Shown here: one piece after another, positions 1 through 9,437 of the stretch
Position numbering within the stretch: the stretch's first letter is position 1
How the letters are laid out: every line of letters starts with the position of its first letter
NCBI RefSeq assembly: GCF_003594875.1
Contig: NZ_QZEY01000012.1
Coordinates: 124,001 to 188,000, forward strand
Reading direction: 5' to 3'
Source: Bailinhaonella thermotolerans
GTDB taxonomy: Bacteria; Actinomycetota; Actinomycetes; Streptosporangiales; Streptosporangiaceae
Length of the DNA: 64,000 nucleotides
Notes under the pieces: generated by a model
Seen by the model: only the letters and a program-made list of their open reading frames with translations
What the model was told of the DNA's origin: nothing
Databases searched by the model: none
Made by a program: the position numbers and the translations under genes

Positions 1-1
1 C

Positions 2-1234
2 GTCACCCGCCTGCACTACCACGTGGGCAGCCCGTACCCCGGCAACGCCGCCCTCGGCTCGATCGACGACGTGGAGCTGACCGAGTCCGTGCACCGCGCG
101 CTCGGCCGGGACCTGGCCGCCGTCGGGGTCAACCTCGACATGGCCCCGAGCGCCGACGTGAACACCGCCGACGACAACCCGGTCATCGGCACCCGGTCCT
201 TCGGCAACGACCCGGCCCTGGTCGCGCGCCACACGGTCGCGGCCGTGCGCGGGCTCCAGGCGGCCGGGATCGCGGCCTGCGTCAAGCACTTCCCCGGCCA
301 CGGCGCCACCCGGCAGGACTCCCATCTGGAGATCCCGCTGGTGGACGCCGACCTGGACCTCCTGGGCTCCCGCGAACTCGTGCCGTTCCGCGCGGCGATC
401 GAGGCCGGCACCCAGACGATCATGACCGCGCACGTGCGGGTGCCCGCCCTCACCGGCGACGCCCCCGCCACCCTCTCCCCCGCCGCGCTGACCGGCCTGC
501 TCAGGGACGGGCTGGGCTTCGAGGGCGTGGTGATCACCGACGCGATGGACATGAAGGCCATCACCGAGAGCGTCGGCCTGCCCGGCGGCTGCGCCCTGTC
601 CATCGCGGCGGGCAGCGACCTCGTGTGCCTGGGCCCCCTGCCCACCCAGGAGGACGTCACCGCGATCATCGACGCCATCGTGGCGGCGGTGCGCGACGGC
701 TCCCTCCCGCTGTCCCGGCTGGAGGAGGCCGCCGACCGGACCGCCCGGCTCCGCGCCTGGTTCCACACGGCCGGCGCGGCCGCCCCCGGCGCGACCCGGG
801 ACGGGTCCGGGGACGGCGCGGGGATCGGCCTGGCCGCCGCGCGCCGTGCCGTACGCCTGGAGGGGACGCCGGCCCCGCTGGTGGACCCGCTGGTCGTGCG
901 GCTGGAGACGCCGCCCACGATCGCCGTCGGCGAGGTCCCGTGGGGTCTCACCCTCCCCGGCGGCGAGCACCTGCCCGCCGACCCGGAGAACGACCACGCC
1001 GACGCCATCGTGGAACGTGCCGCGGGCCGCTCCCTGGTCGTCGTCCTGCGCGACGCCCACCGCTACCCCGCCACCCAGAAGCTCGTCGCCGAGCTGCTGA
1101 CCCACCGCCCCGACGCCGCGATCGTGGAGATGGGCCTCCCGATCTGGCGCCCCTCCGCCGCCTCTGTCTACGTGGCCGCGTACGGCGGCGCCAAGGCCAA
1201 CGCCCAGGCCACCGCCGAGCTCCTCACCACCTGA
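2..1234 (+). CDS. Glycoside hydrolase family 3 (NagZ-like beta-N-acetylglucosaminidase), 5' partial
   Basis: The gene enters from the left edge, and 410 residues are visible before the TGA stop. The GH3 signature KHFPGHG lies at visible residues 95-101, followed by the DSH triad typical of NagZ-type enzymes (about 106-108). The nucleophile motif ITDAMDM is at about 178-184, with Asp180 as the predicted nucleophile. Enzymes of this type remove terminal beta-linked N-acetylhexosamine, for example from cell-wall muropeptides or chitooligosaccharides. The N-terminal part, including any signal peptide, is outside the window, so location cannot be judged. The C-terminal 150 residues resemble the accessory domain found in actinobacterial family members. 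A strong hairpin follows the stop. The family is certain; the substrate is inferred from the DSH motif. Confidence 0.9.
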   Translation, partial: VTRLHYHVGSPYPGNAALGSIDDVELTESVHRALGRDLAAVGVNLDMAPSADVNTADDNPVIGTRSFGNDPALVARHTVAAVRGLQAAGIAACVKHFPGHGATRQDSHLEIPLVDADLDLLGSRELVPFRAAIEAGTQTIMTAHVRVPALTGDAPATLSPAALTGLLRDGLGFEGVVITDAMDMKAITESVGLPGGCALSIAAGSDLVCLGPLPTQEDVTAIIDAIVAAVRDGSLPLSRLEEAADRTARLRAWFHTAGAAAPGATRDGSGDGAGIGLAAARRAVRLEGTPAPLVDPLVVRLETPPTIAVGEVPWGLTLPGGEHLPADPENDHADAIVERAAGRSLVVVLRDAHRYPATQKLVAELLTHRPDAAIVEMGLPIWRPSAASVYVAAYGGAKANAQATAELLTT

Positions 1235-1247
1235 TCCCGGCGACCAC

Positions 1248-1279
1248 GAAGGGGCGCGGAAGACCTCCCGCGCCCCTTC
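1248..1279 (+). terminator. Hairpin terminator after the GH3 gene
   Basis: A perfect 12-bp stem (GAAGGGGCGCGG paired with CCGCGCCCCTTC) encloses an 8-nt loop and begins 14 nt after the glycosidase stop. There is no real U-tract, as is common for actinomycete terminators. Confidence 0.75.
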
Positions 1280-1379
1280 GGCGTTCCCGGCGCCCGGGAG
1301 GCCGCCGCCGGGCCTGGCCGCGTGGGGCGCCGGACCGGGGGTTGGCGGCCGGGCGGTCACTTTGGGGGCCACCAGGCGG

Positions 1380-1391
1380 GATAATTGGGGC
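1380..1391 (+). promoter_or_regulatory. -10 element of a probably leaderless Rrf2 transcript
   Basis: GATAAT at 1380-1385 sits 6 nt before the ATG of the Rrf2 gene and no Shine-Dalgarno sequence is present, so transcription probably starts at or next to the start codon. This is inference from spacing. Confidence 0.5.
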
Positions 1392-1841
1392 ATGCGCCTT
1401 TCCGCCCGGGTCGATTACGCCCTCCGTGCCGCCGCCGAGCTCGCCGCCTCCGAGGGCGGGCCGACCACGGTGGGGGAGCTGGCGAAGGCGCAGGAGATGC
1501 CGCCCAAGTACCTGGAGAACATCCTGCTGCAGATGCGCCGGGCCGGCCTCGTGCGCGGGCAGCGGGGACCCGAGGGCGGATACGTCCTCACGCGCCCGGC
1601 GTCGGAGATCACGATGGCCGACGTCATCAGGGCGGTGGACGGGCCGCTGGCCAACGTCCGCGGTGAGCGCCCCGAGGACGTCGGCTACCATGGGCCCGCG
1701 CGGTCCCTCCAGGAGGTCTGGATCGCGCTGCGGGCCAGCGAGCGGGCGATCCTGGAAGAGGTGACGCTCGCCCACGTCGCCAGCGGCACCCTCCCCGACC
1801 GCGTCCGCGACCTCGCCGCCGACCCCGCCGCCTGGGGCTAG
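1392..1841 (+). CDS. Rrf2 family transcriptional regulator (no Fe-S cysteines)
   Basis: The 149-residue protein begins MRLSARVDYALRA, the usual opening of Rrf2 proteins. A winged helix-turn-helix covers about residues 1-80, with the wing signature GPEGGYVLTRP near 58-68. IscR, NsrR and RsrR have three Cys residues in the second half. This protein contains no Cys at all, so it cannot hold an Fe-S cluster in that way and is closer to CymR-type (cysteine metabolism) members. It lies 187 bp upstream of a TauE/SafE exporter in the same direction, and an inverted repeat overlaps that gene's promoter, so control of sulfur-anion export is a reasonable inference. The ATG at 1392 was chosen because the family homology starts exactly there. 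Confidence 0.9.
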   Translation: MRLSARVDYALRAAAELAASEGGPTTVGELAKAQEMPPKYLENILLQMRRAGLVRGQRGPEGGYVLTRPASEITMADVIRAVDGPLANVRGERPEDVGYHGPARSLQEVWIALRASERAILEEVTLAHVASGTLPDRVRDLAADPAAWG

Positions 1842-1965
1842 GCCGGCGCTCGCGGACCTGGGCGGCCCGGCCTCGCAAGTCATGTCCGAGACGGCCCTCC
1901 GCTCCTTCCAACGCCCGCTGACCTGCTCCGCCGAGGGCGTTAGGCAGATGTGACCTGAGATGGGG

Positions 1966-1994
1966 TTGATCACCCTCCGCACCTTGCCTACTAT
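1966..1994 (+). promoter_or_regulatory. Sigma70-like promoter of the TauE exporter gene
   Basis: TTGATC (1966-1971), a 17-bp spacer and TACTAT (1989-1994) form a good vegetative promoter. The predicted start is near 2001, giving a leader of about 28 nt with a purine-rich RBS (GAAAAGAGG, 2012-2020). Confidence 0.6.
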
Positions 1995-2012
1995 TCCGAC
2001 TTATCAAGTAGG
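1987..2012 (+). promoter_or_regulatory. Inverted repeat over -10/start of the exporter promoter (candidate Rrf2 operator)
   Basis: CCTACT at 1987-1992 is mirrored by AGTAGG at 2007-2012, so the repeat covers the -10 element and the predicted transcription start. An ATTCC ... GGAAA pair lies just inside and outside it. Position and symmetry suggest a repressor site, and the adjacent Rrf2 protein is the obvious candidate. This has not been tested. Confidence 0.45.
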
Positions 2013-2028
2013 AAAAGAGGATGGCCTC

Positions 2029-2913
2029 ATGCGGAAACTGATCGTGCTCGGCGTCGTCGGGCTGCTGGCCCAGCTCGTCGACGGAAGCCTCGGCATGGCC
2101 TACGGCGTCACCTCCACGACCCTCCTGCTCACCGCCGGGATCGCGCCCGCGACCGCGTCCGCCGCCGTGCACCTGGCGGAGATCGGCACCACGCTCGCCT
2201 CCGGGGCCGCGCACTGGCGGTTCGGCAACGTGGACTGGAAGGTGGTCGGGCGCATCGCCGTACCCGGCGCCATCGGCGCGTTCGCCGGGGCCACGGTGCT
2301 CAGCTCGATCGCCACCGACGCGGCCGCGCCCTGGATGTCGGGCATCCTCCTCGCGCTCGGCGTCTACATCCTGCTCCGCTTCACCGTCCGCCCGCCGCAG
2401 GACACCGGCGACCGCCGCCCGCTGCGCGCCCGTTTCCTCGCCCCGCTCGGCGCGTTCGCCGGGTTCGTCGACGCGACCGGCGGCGGAGGCTGGGGCCCGG
2501 TGGCCACGCCCGCCCTCCTGGCCAGCGGCCGCATGGAGCCCCGGAAGATCATCGGCTCGGTGGACACCAGCGAGTTCCTCATCGCCACCAGCGCCAGCGT
2601 CGGCTTCCTGATCGGCCTGGGCGGCAGCGCGATCCCCTTCGACATCGTCGCGACCCTGCTGGTGGGCGGCCTGATCGCGGCCCCCATCGCGGCCTGGCTC
2701 GTCCGGGTCATCCCGGCCCGCATGCTCGGCGCGGCCGTCGGCGGCCTCATCGTCCTGACCAACCTGCGCACGCTGTTCAAGTCCTTCGGCACCCCGGACG
2801 ACATCCGCTACGTCGCGTACGCCGCGGTCTCCGTCGCCTGGGCGGCCGCCGTCGCCGTCGCCCTCCGCGCCGTCCTGCGTTCCCGCGCCGCCGAGCCCGC
2901 GCAGGTCTCCTGA
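2029..2913 (+). CDS. TauE/SafE family anion exporter
   Basis: This 294-residue integral membrane protein has about eight hydrophobic segments. The first repeat contains GSLGMAYGVTSTTLLL and the second FVDATGGGGWGPVATPALL, the paired glycine-rich motifs of the TauE/SafE (DUF81) family. Members move sulfite, sulfoacetate or related organosulfur anions across the cytoplasmic membrane. The ATG at 2029 has a GAAAAGAGG ribosome site 8 nt upstream. The neighbouring Cys-free Rrf2 regulator supports a role in sulfur metabolism, but the exact substrate cannot be read from sequence. Confidence 0.88.
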   Translation: MRKLIVLGVVGLLAQLVDGSLGMAYGVTSTTLLLTAGIAPATASAAVHLAEIGTTLASGAAHWRFGNVDWKVVGRIAVPGAIGAFAGATVLSSIATDAAAPWMSGILLALGVYILLRFTVRPPQDTGDRRPLRARFLAPLGAFAGFVDATGGGGWGPVATPALLASGRMEPRKIIGSVDTSEFLIATSASVGFLIGLGGSAIPFDIVATLLVGGLIAAPIAAWLVRVIPARMLGAAVGGLIVLTNLRTLFKSFGTPDDIRYVAYAAVSVAWAAAVAVALRAVLRSRAAEPAQVS

Positions 2914-2931
2914 CCGTTCCCTCCTCCGCCG

Positions 2932-2971
2932 GAACGCCGCCTGCCCCGCCGCATGAGGGGAGGCGGCGTTC
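2932..2971 (+). terminator. Hairpin terminator after the TauE gene
   Basis: GAACGCCGCCTGCCCC (2932-2947) pairs with GGGGAGGCGGCGTTC (2957-2971) with one bulged base, and is followed by CTGGTTTCC. It begins 18 nt after the stop. Confidence 0.7.
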
Positions 2972-3108
2972 TGGTTTCCGCGTTCTGGTCTCCGCCCCCG
3001 GGTGAAGCGCCGGCGGCCCTCATCGGCCCTCGGCCCGCGCGCGGACGCCGCGCCGCCCGCCGTACGGCAGGGCGCCGGGCCTGGGCCGCGTGGCCGTACA
3101 GTGACGGC

Positions 3109-3888
3109 ATGCCTGAGGGGGACATGGTCTGGGCGGCCGGGCGGCGGTTGCGGGAGGCGCTGGACGGGCGGGTGCTGACGCGCAGCGAGTTCCGGGTGCC
3201 GCGCCACGCCACCAGCGACCTGCGGGGGCGGCGGGTGCTGACCACCGAATCGCGGGGGAAGCACCTGCTCACCCGGGTCGAGGGCGGCCTGACGGTGCAC
3301 ACGCACCTGCGGATGGAGGGGCGCTGGCGGGTGGAGCCAGCGGGGCGGCGCACGCCCCCGGGCGACGTCGTGCGGCTGGTGCTGGCGAACTCCGAGTGGC
3401 AGGCCGTCGGGGTGCGCCTGGGCGAGGTGGATCTGCTCCGCACCGAGGACGAGGAACGGCTCGTCGGCCACCTCGGACCCGACCCCCTGGGACGGGACTG
3501 GGACGCGGAGGAGGCCGTACGGCGGCTGCGGGCCTTCCCCGGGACGATCGGGGAGGCGCTGCTGGACCAGCGCAACCTCGCCGGGCTGGGGACGATCTAC
3601 CGGGCGGAGGTCCTGTTCCTGCGCGGGGTGAACCCGTGGCGACCCACCGGGGAGATCGCCGACCTGCCCGGGCTGGTCGCGCTGGCGCACCGGCTGCTCA
3701 CCGCCAACCGCGACCGCCCCGGGATCATCACCACCGGCGACCGCCGCCCCGGCCAGGAGAACTGGGTGTACGGCAGGGCGGGGCGGGCCTGCCGCCGCTG
3801 CGGGACCCCGGTACGGCGGGCCGACCTCGGGCCCGGGCCGTACGACCGGGTCGTCTACTGGTGCCCGCGCTGCCAGCCGGAGCCCTGA
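3109..3888 (+). CDS. nei2: Fpg/Nei family DNA glycosylase (Nei2-like endonuclease VIII)
   Basis: The 259-residue protein starts MPEGD, so Pro2 would be the Schiff-base nucleophile and Glu3 the general acid after removal of Met. A central H2TH region includes LLDQRNLAGLGTIYRAE, and the C-terminus has a zinc finger with CRRC and CPRC pairs (near residues 229-256). These enzymes excise oxidised pyrimidines and cleave the abasic strand in base-excision repair. The MPEGDxVW opening resembles actinobacterial Nei2 rather than MutM (MPELPE). Start 3109 is fixed by the requirement for Pro2. It appears to be a single-gene unit, convergent with dps. Confidence 0.92.
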   Translation: MPEGDMVWAAGRRLREALDGRVLTRSEFRVPRHATSDLRGRRVLTTESRGKHLLTRVEGGLTVHTHLRMEGRWRVEPAGRRTPPGDVVRLVLANSEWQAVGVRLGEVDLLRTEDEERLVGHLGPDPLGRDWDAEEAVRRLRAFPGTIGEALLDQRNLAGLGTIYRAEVLFLRGVNPWRPTGEIADLPGLVALAHRLLTANRDRPGIITTGDRRPGQENWVYGRAGRACRRCGTPVRRADLGPGPYDRVVYWCPRCQPEP

Positions 3889-4002
3889 GTCTCCGGAACC
3901 GCCCCGACCCGCCGCCGACGGCCCCCGCCGGCCTCGGAACGGCCTTGGAACGGCGGAAGCCGCCTCGGCGGGTCGCCGGGCGGCCTCTCACGGGTCGTGC
4001 GG

Positions 4003-4470
4003 TCAGCGCTGGGCCTGGATCATCCAGTGCTGCTTCTCGATGTCCTGGGCGATCGCGATGAGGATGTCCTGGGACACCTTGTCGGGCTCGTCGGTCGCCT
4101 CGATGCGCTCGCGCAGGCGCTTGATGATCGACTCCAGGATGTCGACGAAGGCGGCCACGACCTTGCCGTCCTCGATGTATCCGCCGTCGAGCTGGGGCAC
4201 CTGCGTGCTCCCGGCCACGGTGGACGCGCGCCCGTCCGGGTTCACGCCGATCGCGATCGCCCGCTCGGCCACCGTGTCGGCGTGCTCGCGGGCGAGGTCG
4301 ACGATCTCGTCGAGCTGAAGGTGCAGCGGCCGGAAGTTCCGCCCGATCAGGTTCCAGTGGGCCTGCTTCGCCAGGAGCGACAGGTCCAGCAGATCGACGA
4401 GGGTGCCCTGGAGCGCCTCCCCGACGACCTTGCGCTTGTCGTCGGCCAGCGGACTGGAAATCGCAGACAT
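4003..4470 (-). CDS. dps: Dps family ferritin-like DNA-protection protein
   Basis: This is a 155-residue Dps-family four-helix protein. The inter-subunit ferroxidase motif is visible as AKQAHWN (about 34-40) followed by LHLQLDEIVDLAREHADTVAER (about 48-70; shown here as key residues H, D, E). Dps dodecamers oxidise Fe(II) with peroxide, store iron and shield DNA. The C-terminus is short (HWMIQAQR) with no long basic tail, so DNA binding, if any, would depend on the N-terminus. ATG at 4470 has GGGGAG about 7 nt upstream; longer in-frame starts lack an RBS. The gene stands alone. Confidence 0.92.
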   Translation of the reverse strand: MSAISSPLADDKRKVVGEALQGTLVDLLDLSLLAKQAHWNLIGRNFRPLHLQLDEIVDLAREHADTVAERAIAIGVNPDGRASTVAGSTQVPQLDGGYIEDGKVVAAFVDILESIIKRLRERIEATDEPDKVSQDILIAIAQDIEKQHWMIQAQR

Positions 4471-4594
4471 GAAGGACTCCCCTTTCGGATCATGAAGTGC
4501 TACGTACAACCCCCCGCACTCCACCCTTCTTCCCAATCCACCCAATCCGACACACCCACCCCCATGTCGCCCCGATCACCCCCACAACCACACG

Positions 4595-4643
4595 CCGATG
4601 ACCCGCTTTTAATGACACCATGTGCGCAAAACTGCAAGATCAC
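4595..4643. repeat. Decayed copy (D) of the 49-bp palindromic element
   Basis: The right half AAAACTGCAAGATCAC (4628-4643) matches intact copies at 15 of 16 bases. The left half (4595-4610) matches at only about 9 of 16, keeping the TTTT end. The flank CGACGAAGG matches that of the copy near 29.6 kb. Confidence 0.6.
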
Positions 4644-4820
4644 GACGAAGGACGGCCCGGCAAACCCGCCCTTCCCCCCTCGCGCCACTCCTCCCCGCAG
4701 CCACTCCCCCCTCGCGCCACTCCTCCGCACGAGCACTCCCCCTCGCGCCGTTTCTCCTCGTAGCCGCCTCCCTCGCGCCGCTTCTCCGCGCGCCGGCGGT
4801 TCCCCCGCGCCTTCCTCGCG

Positions 4821-4869
4821 GTGATCATGCAGTTTTGAGCACAGGGTGTGATTAAAACTGCATGATCAC
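4821..4869. repeat. 49-bp palindromic intergenic element, copy A
   Basis: The left arm GTGATCATGCAGTTTT (4821-4836) and right arm AAAACTGCATGATCAC (4854-4869) are perfect 16-bp complements. The 17-nt centre contains a second small stem, CACA-GGG-TGTG. Copy B has the identical 49 bp. Flanking CCTCGCG and GGCGAGG partly extend the symmetry. Confidence 0.9.
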
Positions 4870-5043
4870 GGCGAGGGAAGGGGCTCGCGGCGGTCCCGAG
4901 GTTTCGGGGCTCGCGCCGGGAACGGGGAGCCCGGCGAGCCGGGCCCGCTTCATCCCGCGCCCCCGGAGCCGCCATCCTCCCTGGCGCCGTCCTCGCCGGG
5001 GCCGTCCTCGTCGGCGCCGTATCCCCCGCCTCCTCCCTTCGCC

Positions 5044-5092
5044 GTGATCATGCAGTTTTGAGCACAGGGTGTGATTAAAACTGCATGATCAC
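5044..5092. repeat. 49-bp palindromic intergenic element, copy B
   Basis: This copy is base-for-base identical to copy A over 49 bp and lies 223 bp from it. Symmetry continues outward through TCGCC / GGCGA, giving a stem of about 21 bp. Confidence 0.9.
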
Positions 5093-5180
5093 GGCGAGGA
5101 GGGGATCCCAGGCGGAGGCGGAGGACGCTCACATCATGTCGGCGGGCGTGCGAAGGAGACCCGATGCCGGCCCCGCGGAC

Positions 5181-5560
5181 TCAGGGCCTGGGAGCGCTCA
5201 CGGGGCCGCGGCGAGGGCCAGAGGGCGTGACATCGGGGAGCGGCAGGCCGACGGACGGCACGGCCAGGGGCGGCCCGGCCGGAGGCGGCACGTTGCCGAT
5301 GCCGACCAGGGCCTGGGCCGGCTCGTCGGCGTCACCGGCCCGCTGGAAGCACTCGGCCGCACGGTGCGTGTGCTCCAGGGCCGTCACCTTGCTCTCCTGG
5401 TCCTCACGTCCCCACAACGCCCAGGTCGCGTACGTCAGGGACCAGCCCTGCTGGCGCACGTCGCCGGTCTGGCGGGCCGGCTCCGGCGCGCGCGGAGCAG
5501 TGCCTCGCCGTACCGGGCCAGGCAGTAGGTCAGCGCCCAGGGCAGGTGCCAGAGGCGGTA
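5181..5560 (-). pseudogene. Remnant of a TPR-repeat protein (frameshifted)
   Basis: On the minus strand one frame encodes RQQGWSLTYATWALWGRE and, further on, AAECFQRAGDADEPAQALVG, the spacing and residues of tetratricopeptide repeats as in AfsR/NB-ARC-type regulators. Immediately upstream, a different frame encodes RLWHLPWALTYCLARYGEALL, which looks like the preceding helix pair. The frame switch falls near 5480-5500. No start codon, RBS or rest of a protein is found, and the downstream part turns into low-complexity Pro/Gly. This is best read as a decayed gene fragment. Family-level assignment only. Confidence 0.45.
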
Positions 5561-5917
5561 GGGCCGAGGCGGCACGGCCAGGGACGGCACGGGGACGGGA
5601 CGGCCGGAGGCGGTAGTGCCGGGGCGGGGGCCGGAAGGTCGTGGGCGGACCTGAGGGGGGCTCAGGTGGCGCGCCGGACCCGTGGCCGAGGCGTGCAGGG
5701 GGCTGGGACGCGCCGTGGGGCTGTCGGCCGGTAAGGGGGCGCGAGGGGCTTAGGACGGCTAGCCGGGGCGGATGGCGCGGCCTGAGAGGGGGTGGGGGCT
5801 CAGGCGGGCGGGGCGCAGGGCGGCACGACCCGGGACGGCAGGGGGGCGTCGGGCGGGGTCAGGGCGCGGGTGGGTGAGAAGGGGCGGCGCGGGGTCGCGC
5901 CGGCGCCCAGGGGTGGA
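5561..5917. other. Gene-free, G-rich stretch downstream of clgR
   Basis: Roughly 360 bases of G-rich sequence with runs such as GGAGGCGG and GGGGGC. No gene with a start site or family resemblance is visible on either strand, and no clear terminator for clgR stands out. Confidence 0.5.
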
Positions 5918-6277
5918 TCAGGCGGCCACCATGTTGGAGACCTCGCAGAAGCCGGTGTCGTCGACGGTGAGCGTGCCGCCGGTGACGGGCTCGGAGAGGC
6001 GCTCGTGCTCGGGGGCGTCGGCCAGGACCGGGGCGTGCTGCAGCTCGGCCAGCGCGAACTGGTCGGAGACCTCGCGGAGCACCTGGGACAGCGGGACGCC
6101 GAGGGCCCCGCAGATCGAGGCCAGCAGCTCGGAGGAGGCCTCCTTCTGCCCGCGCTCCACCTCGGAGAGGTATCCGAGGCTCACCCGGGCGAGAGTCGAC
6201 ACCTCGCGCAGCGTGCGTCCCTGACGCACCCGCAGCCGCCGCAACACGTCGCCGAGCAGCTGACGCAGCAGGACCAT
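5918..6277 (-). CDS. clgR: ClgR-type HTH transcriptional regulator
   Basis: The 119-residue protein begins [16 protein letters not shown] and contains an XRE helix-turn-helix ([20 protein letters not shown], about residues 22-41) followed by [19 protein letters not shown]. This is the strongly conserved core of actinobacterial ClgR, which activates clp protease and lon genes under envelope or proteotoxic stress. The C-terminus ends VAA, a hydrophobic-Ala-Ala tail like that which makes Streptomyces ClgR a ClpP substrate. The start at 6277 has GGGAGGGAG about 7 nt upstream; an in-frame extension of 84 residues upstream is low-complexity and is rejected. It follows cinA, as is usual in actinomycetes. 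Confidence 0.92.
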   Translation of the reverse strand: MVLLRQLLGDVLRRLRVRQGRTLREVSTLARVSLGYLSEVERGQKEASSELLASICGALGVPLSQVLREVSDQFALAELQHAPVLADAPEHERLSEPVTGGTLTVDDTGFCEVSNMVAA

Positions 6278-6557
6278 CTCTCGCTCCCTCCCTGACGCCG
6301 GACCGCTCCCGTCACGATATGTCGCCGCATAGCTCGGACCGCCCATCGGGCGCTTGCCGTTGGTGGTGGTGACTCTCGTCATCGCCTCTCTTGCGTCACG
6401 TCGTCCGTGTTGTTCATGCCGCCCGCTCGCCGGGCGTTCGCCGTTGTTGATTCTCGCCGTTGGCTCGCGGACCTCACTCACGATTCCACCGTACCCGTAG
6501 TCCATGACACTACGGCAGACCGTTCTCATGATGTTCGCTGGTGACGTAACGCCGTAA

Positions 6558-7073
6558 TCAATGGGGATGTTCCGGTTTAGGCAGACCCAGCAGCTCCCCG
6601 AGGAACGCGAGCGCCTCGCCCGCGGTCGCCTCGCGGATCGCCTCCCGGTCGCCCGCGAGCCGCAGCGCGCGCACCCGGCTCAGCCCGTCCGGACCGTGTA
6701 CGCCCAGGTAGACCGTGCCGACCGGCTGCCCGTCCTGGGGTTCGGGCCCGGCCACGCCGGTGACCGCAACGCCGTACGAGGACCCGGTGATCTCCCGCGC
6801 GCCGCGCGCCATCTGGGCCGCGACGTCGGGGTGGACCGCGCCGTGCCGCTCCAGCAGCTCGCCGGAGACGCCGAGCACCGAGCGCTTCACGTCGGTGGCG
6901 TACGCGATGATCCCGCCCCGGAAGGCGTACGACGCGCCGGGCACCCGGGTCAGCGTCGCCCCGATCAGCCCGCCCGTGAGCGACTCGGCGGTCGCCACGG
7001 TCTCGCCCCGCCCGCGCAGCGCGCCGAGCACGCCGGCCGCCCGCGCGTAGACCGCGTCACGCTCTGTGTTCAA
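6558..7073 (-). CDS. cinA: CinA C-terminal / PncC family nicotinamide-nucleotide amidohydrolase
   Basis: This 171-residue protein is a stand-alone CinA C-terminal domain. It has [16 protein letters not shown] (about 27-42, with the catalytic-region Ser) and VAVTGVAGP (about 101-109), typical of PncC, which deamidates NMN to nicotinate mononucleotide in pyridine nucleotide salvage. It sits between pgsA and clgR in the order common to actinobacteria. The ATG at 7073 is 57 bp from the end of pgsA. The short form lacks the molybdopterin-binding-like N-terminal domain of full CinA. Confidence 0.9.
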   Translation of the reverse strand: MNTERDAVYARAAGVLGALRGRGETVATAESLTGGLIGATLTRVPGASYAFRGGIIAYATDVKRSVLGVSGELLERHGAVHPDVAAQMARGAREITGSSYGVAVTGVAGPEPQDGQPVGTVYLGVHGPDGLSRVRALRLAGDREAIREATAGEALAFLGELLGLPKPEHPH

Positions 7074-7130
7074 CAGTCCCGCCTCCCCGCGAATTCCCGC
7101 CGCGCCCGGCCGAGCCGGTCGCCGCCGCCT

Positions 7131-7723
7131 TCACTCGCCCTTCTTGGCCCGGCGGCGCAGGCGCCAGGCCCGCACCACGTAGTCGAGGCCGGTGGCCACG
7201 GTGATCGCCACGGCGACGAGCATGACCGGCCAGCGCAGGACGTACGGCACGCCGGGGGCGACGTACAGCACGATCCCGATGATCTGGAGGACGGTCTTGA
7301 CCTTGCCGCCGTAGCTCGCCGGGATCACGCCGTGGTTGATCACGAAGAAGCGCAGCAGCGTGATCCCGATCTCGCGGGCCAGGATCACGATCGTCACCCA
7401 CCAGGGCAGTTCCCCGGTGATCGAGAGGCTGACCAGCGCCGCGCCCGTGAGCGCCTTGTCGGCGATGGGGTCGGCGATCTTGCCGAAGTCGGTGACCAGG
7501 TTCCGGCGGCGCGCGAGCTCGCCGTCGAGCAGGTCCGTGACCGACGCGACGACGAACACGACGAGCGCCGCCACCCGCCAGCCCGTGCCGCCCGCGAACA
7601 GGCAGGCGACGAAGACGGGCACGAGCAGCAGGCGCGCGACCGTGAGTGCGTTGGCGATGTTGTACGCGCTGACCTCCCGGGCGGGTGGGGTTGCGATCGG
7701 ATCTGTGCCCGTCCGGGGTGGGT

Positions 7724-7727
<4 letters not shown>
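7131..7727 (-). CDS. pgsA: CDP-diacylglycerol--glycerol-3-phosphate 3-phosphatidyltransferase
   Basis: The 198-residue membrane protein carries the CDP-alcohol phosphotransferase motif DG-x2-AR-x8-G-x3-D-x3-D, visible as DGELAR ... [10 protein letters not shown] (about residues 68-92). It makes phosphatidylglycerol phosphate, the precursor of phosphatidylglycerol and cardiolipin, at the cytoplasmic membrane. Four to six hydrophobic segments are seen, and the C-terminus is basic ([10 protein letters not shown]). The ATG at 7727 overlaps the rimO stop by 4 nt (ATGA), indicating translational coupling. pgsA versus another family member is inferred from the rimO-pgsA-cinA synteny. Confidence 0.88.
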
Positions 7728-9169
<1,442 letters not shown>

Positions 9170-9437
9170 GGCCCCGACTCTATCTGGCCGCGACCTGCGC
9201 CCGGTCCCCGCGTGCCCGGTTCCGCCGCCCGCCGGGTACGGCTCCCGCCCGCTCGGGCCCCGCCGTACCGCGGCCCGCGGGGACGGCGTGACGCGCGTGG
9301 CGCGGGGAGGGCAGGGCGATGCCGCCGTACGACGGCGGATCGGGCGCATCGGAGCGGATGGCGAGGAATCCGGGAAGAAGGGACCGCGAGCGGGGGGATG
9401 CCCGCGGACTCCGGCCGGAGGGCTACACGGCCTGGGG

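Larger units (their letters stand above)
4471..5180. other. Gene-free region with palindromic elements and degenerate repeats
   Basis: No credible gene is seen in these 710 bases. The region holds one decayed and two intact copies of a palindromic element, annotated separately. Between them lie degenerate CTCGCGCC / CTCCTCC-type repeats (about 4678-4800). Dps promoter elements must lie just above 4470. Confidence 0.7.

Noticed and set aside
5085-5616. Plus-strand frames around 5085-5616
   Set aside because: Arg/Gly/Ala-rich with starts inside the palindromic element; no motif or RBS.
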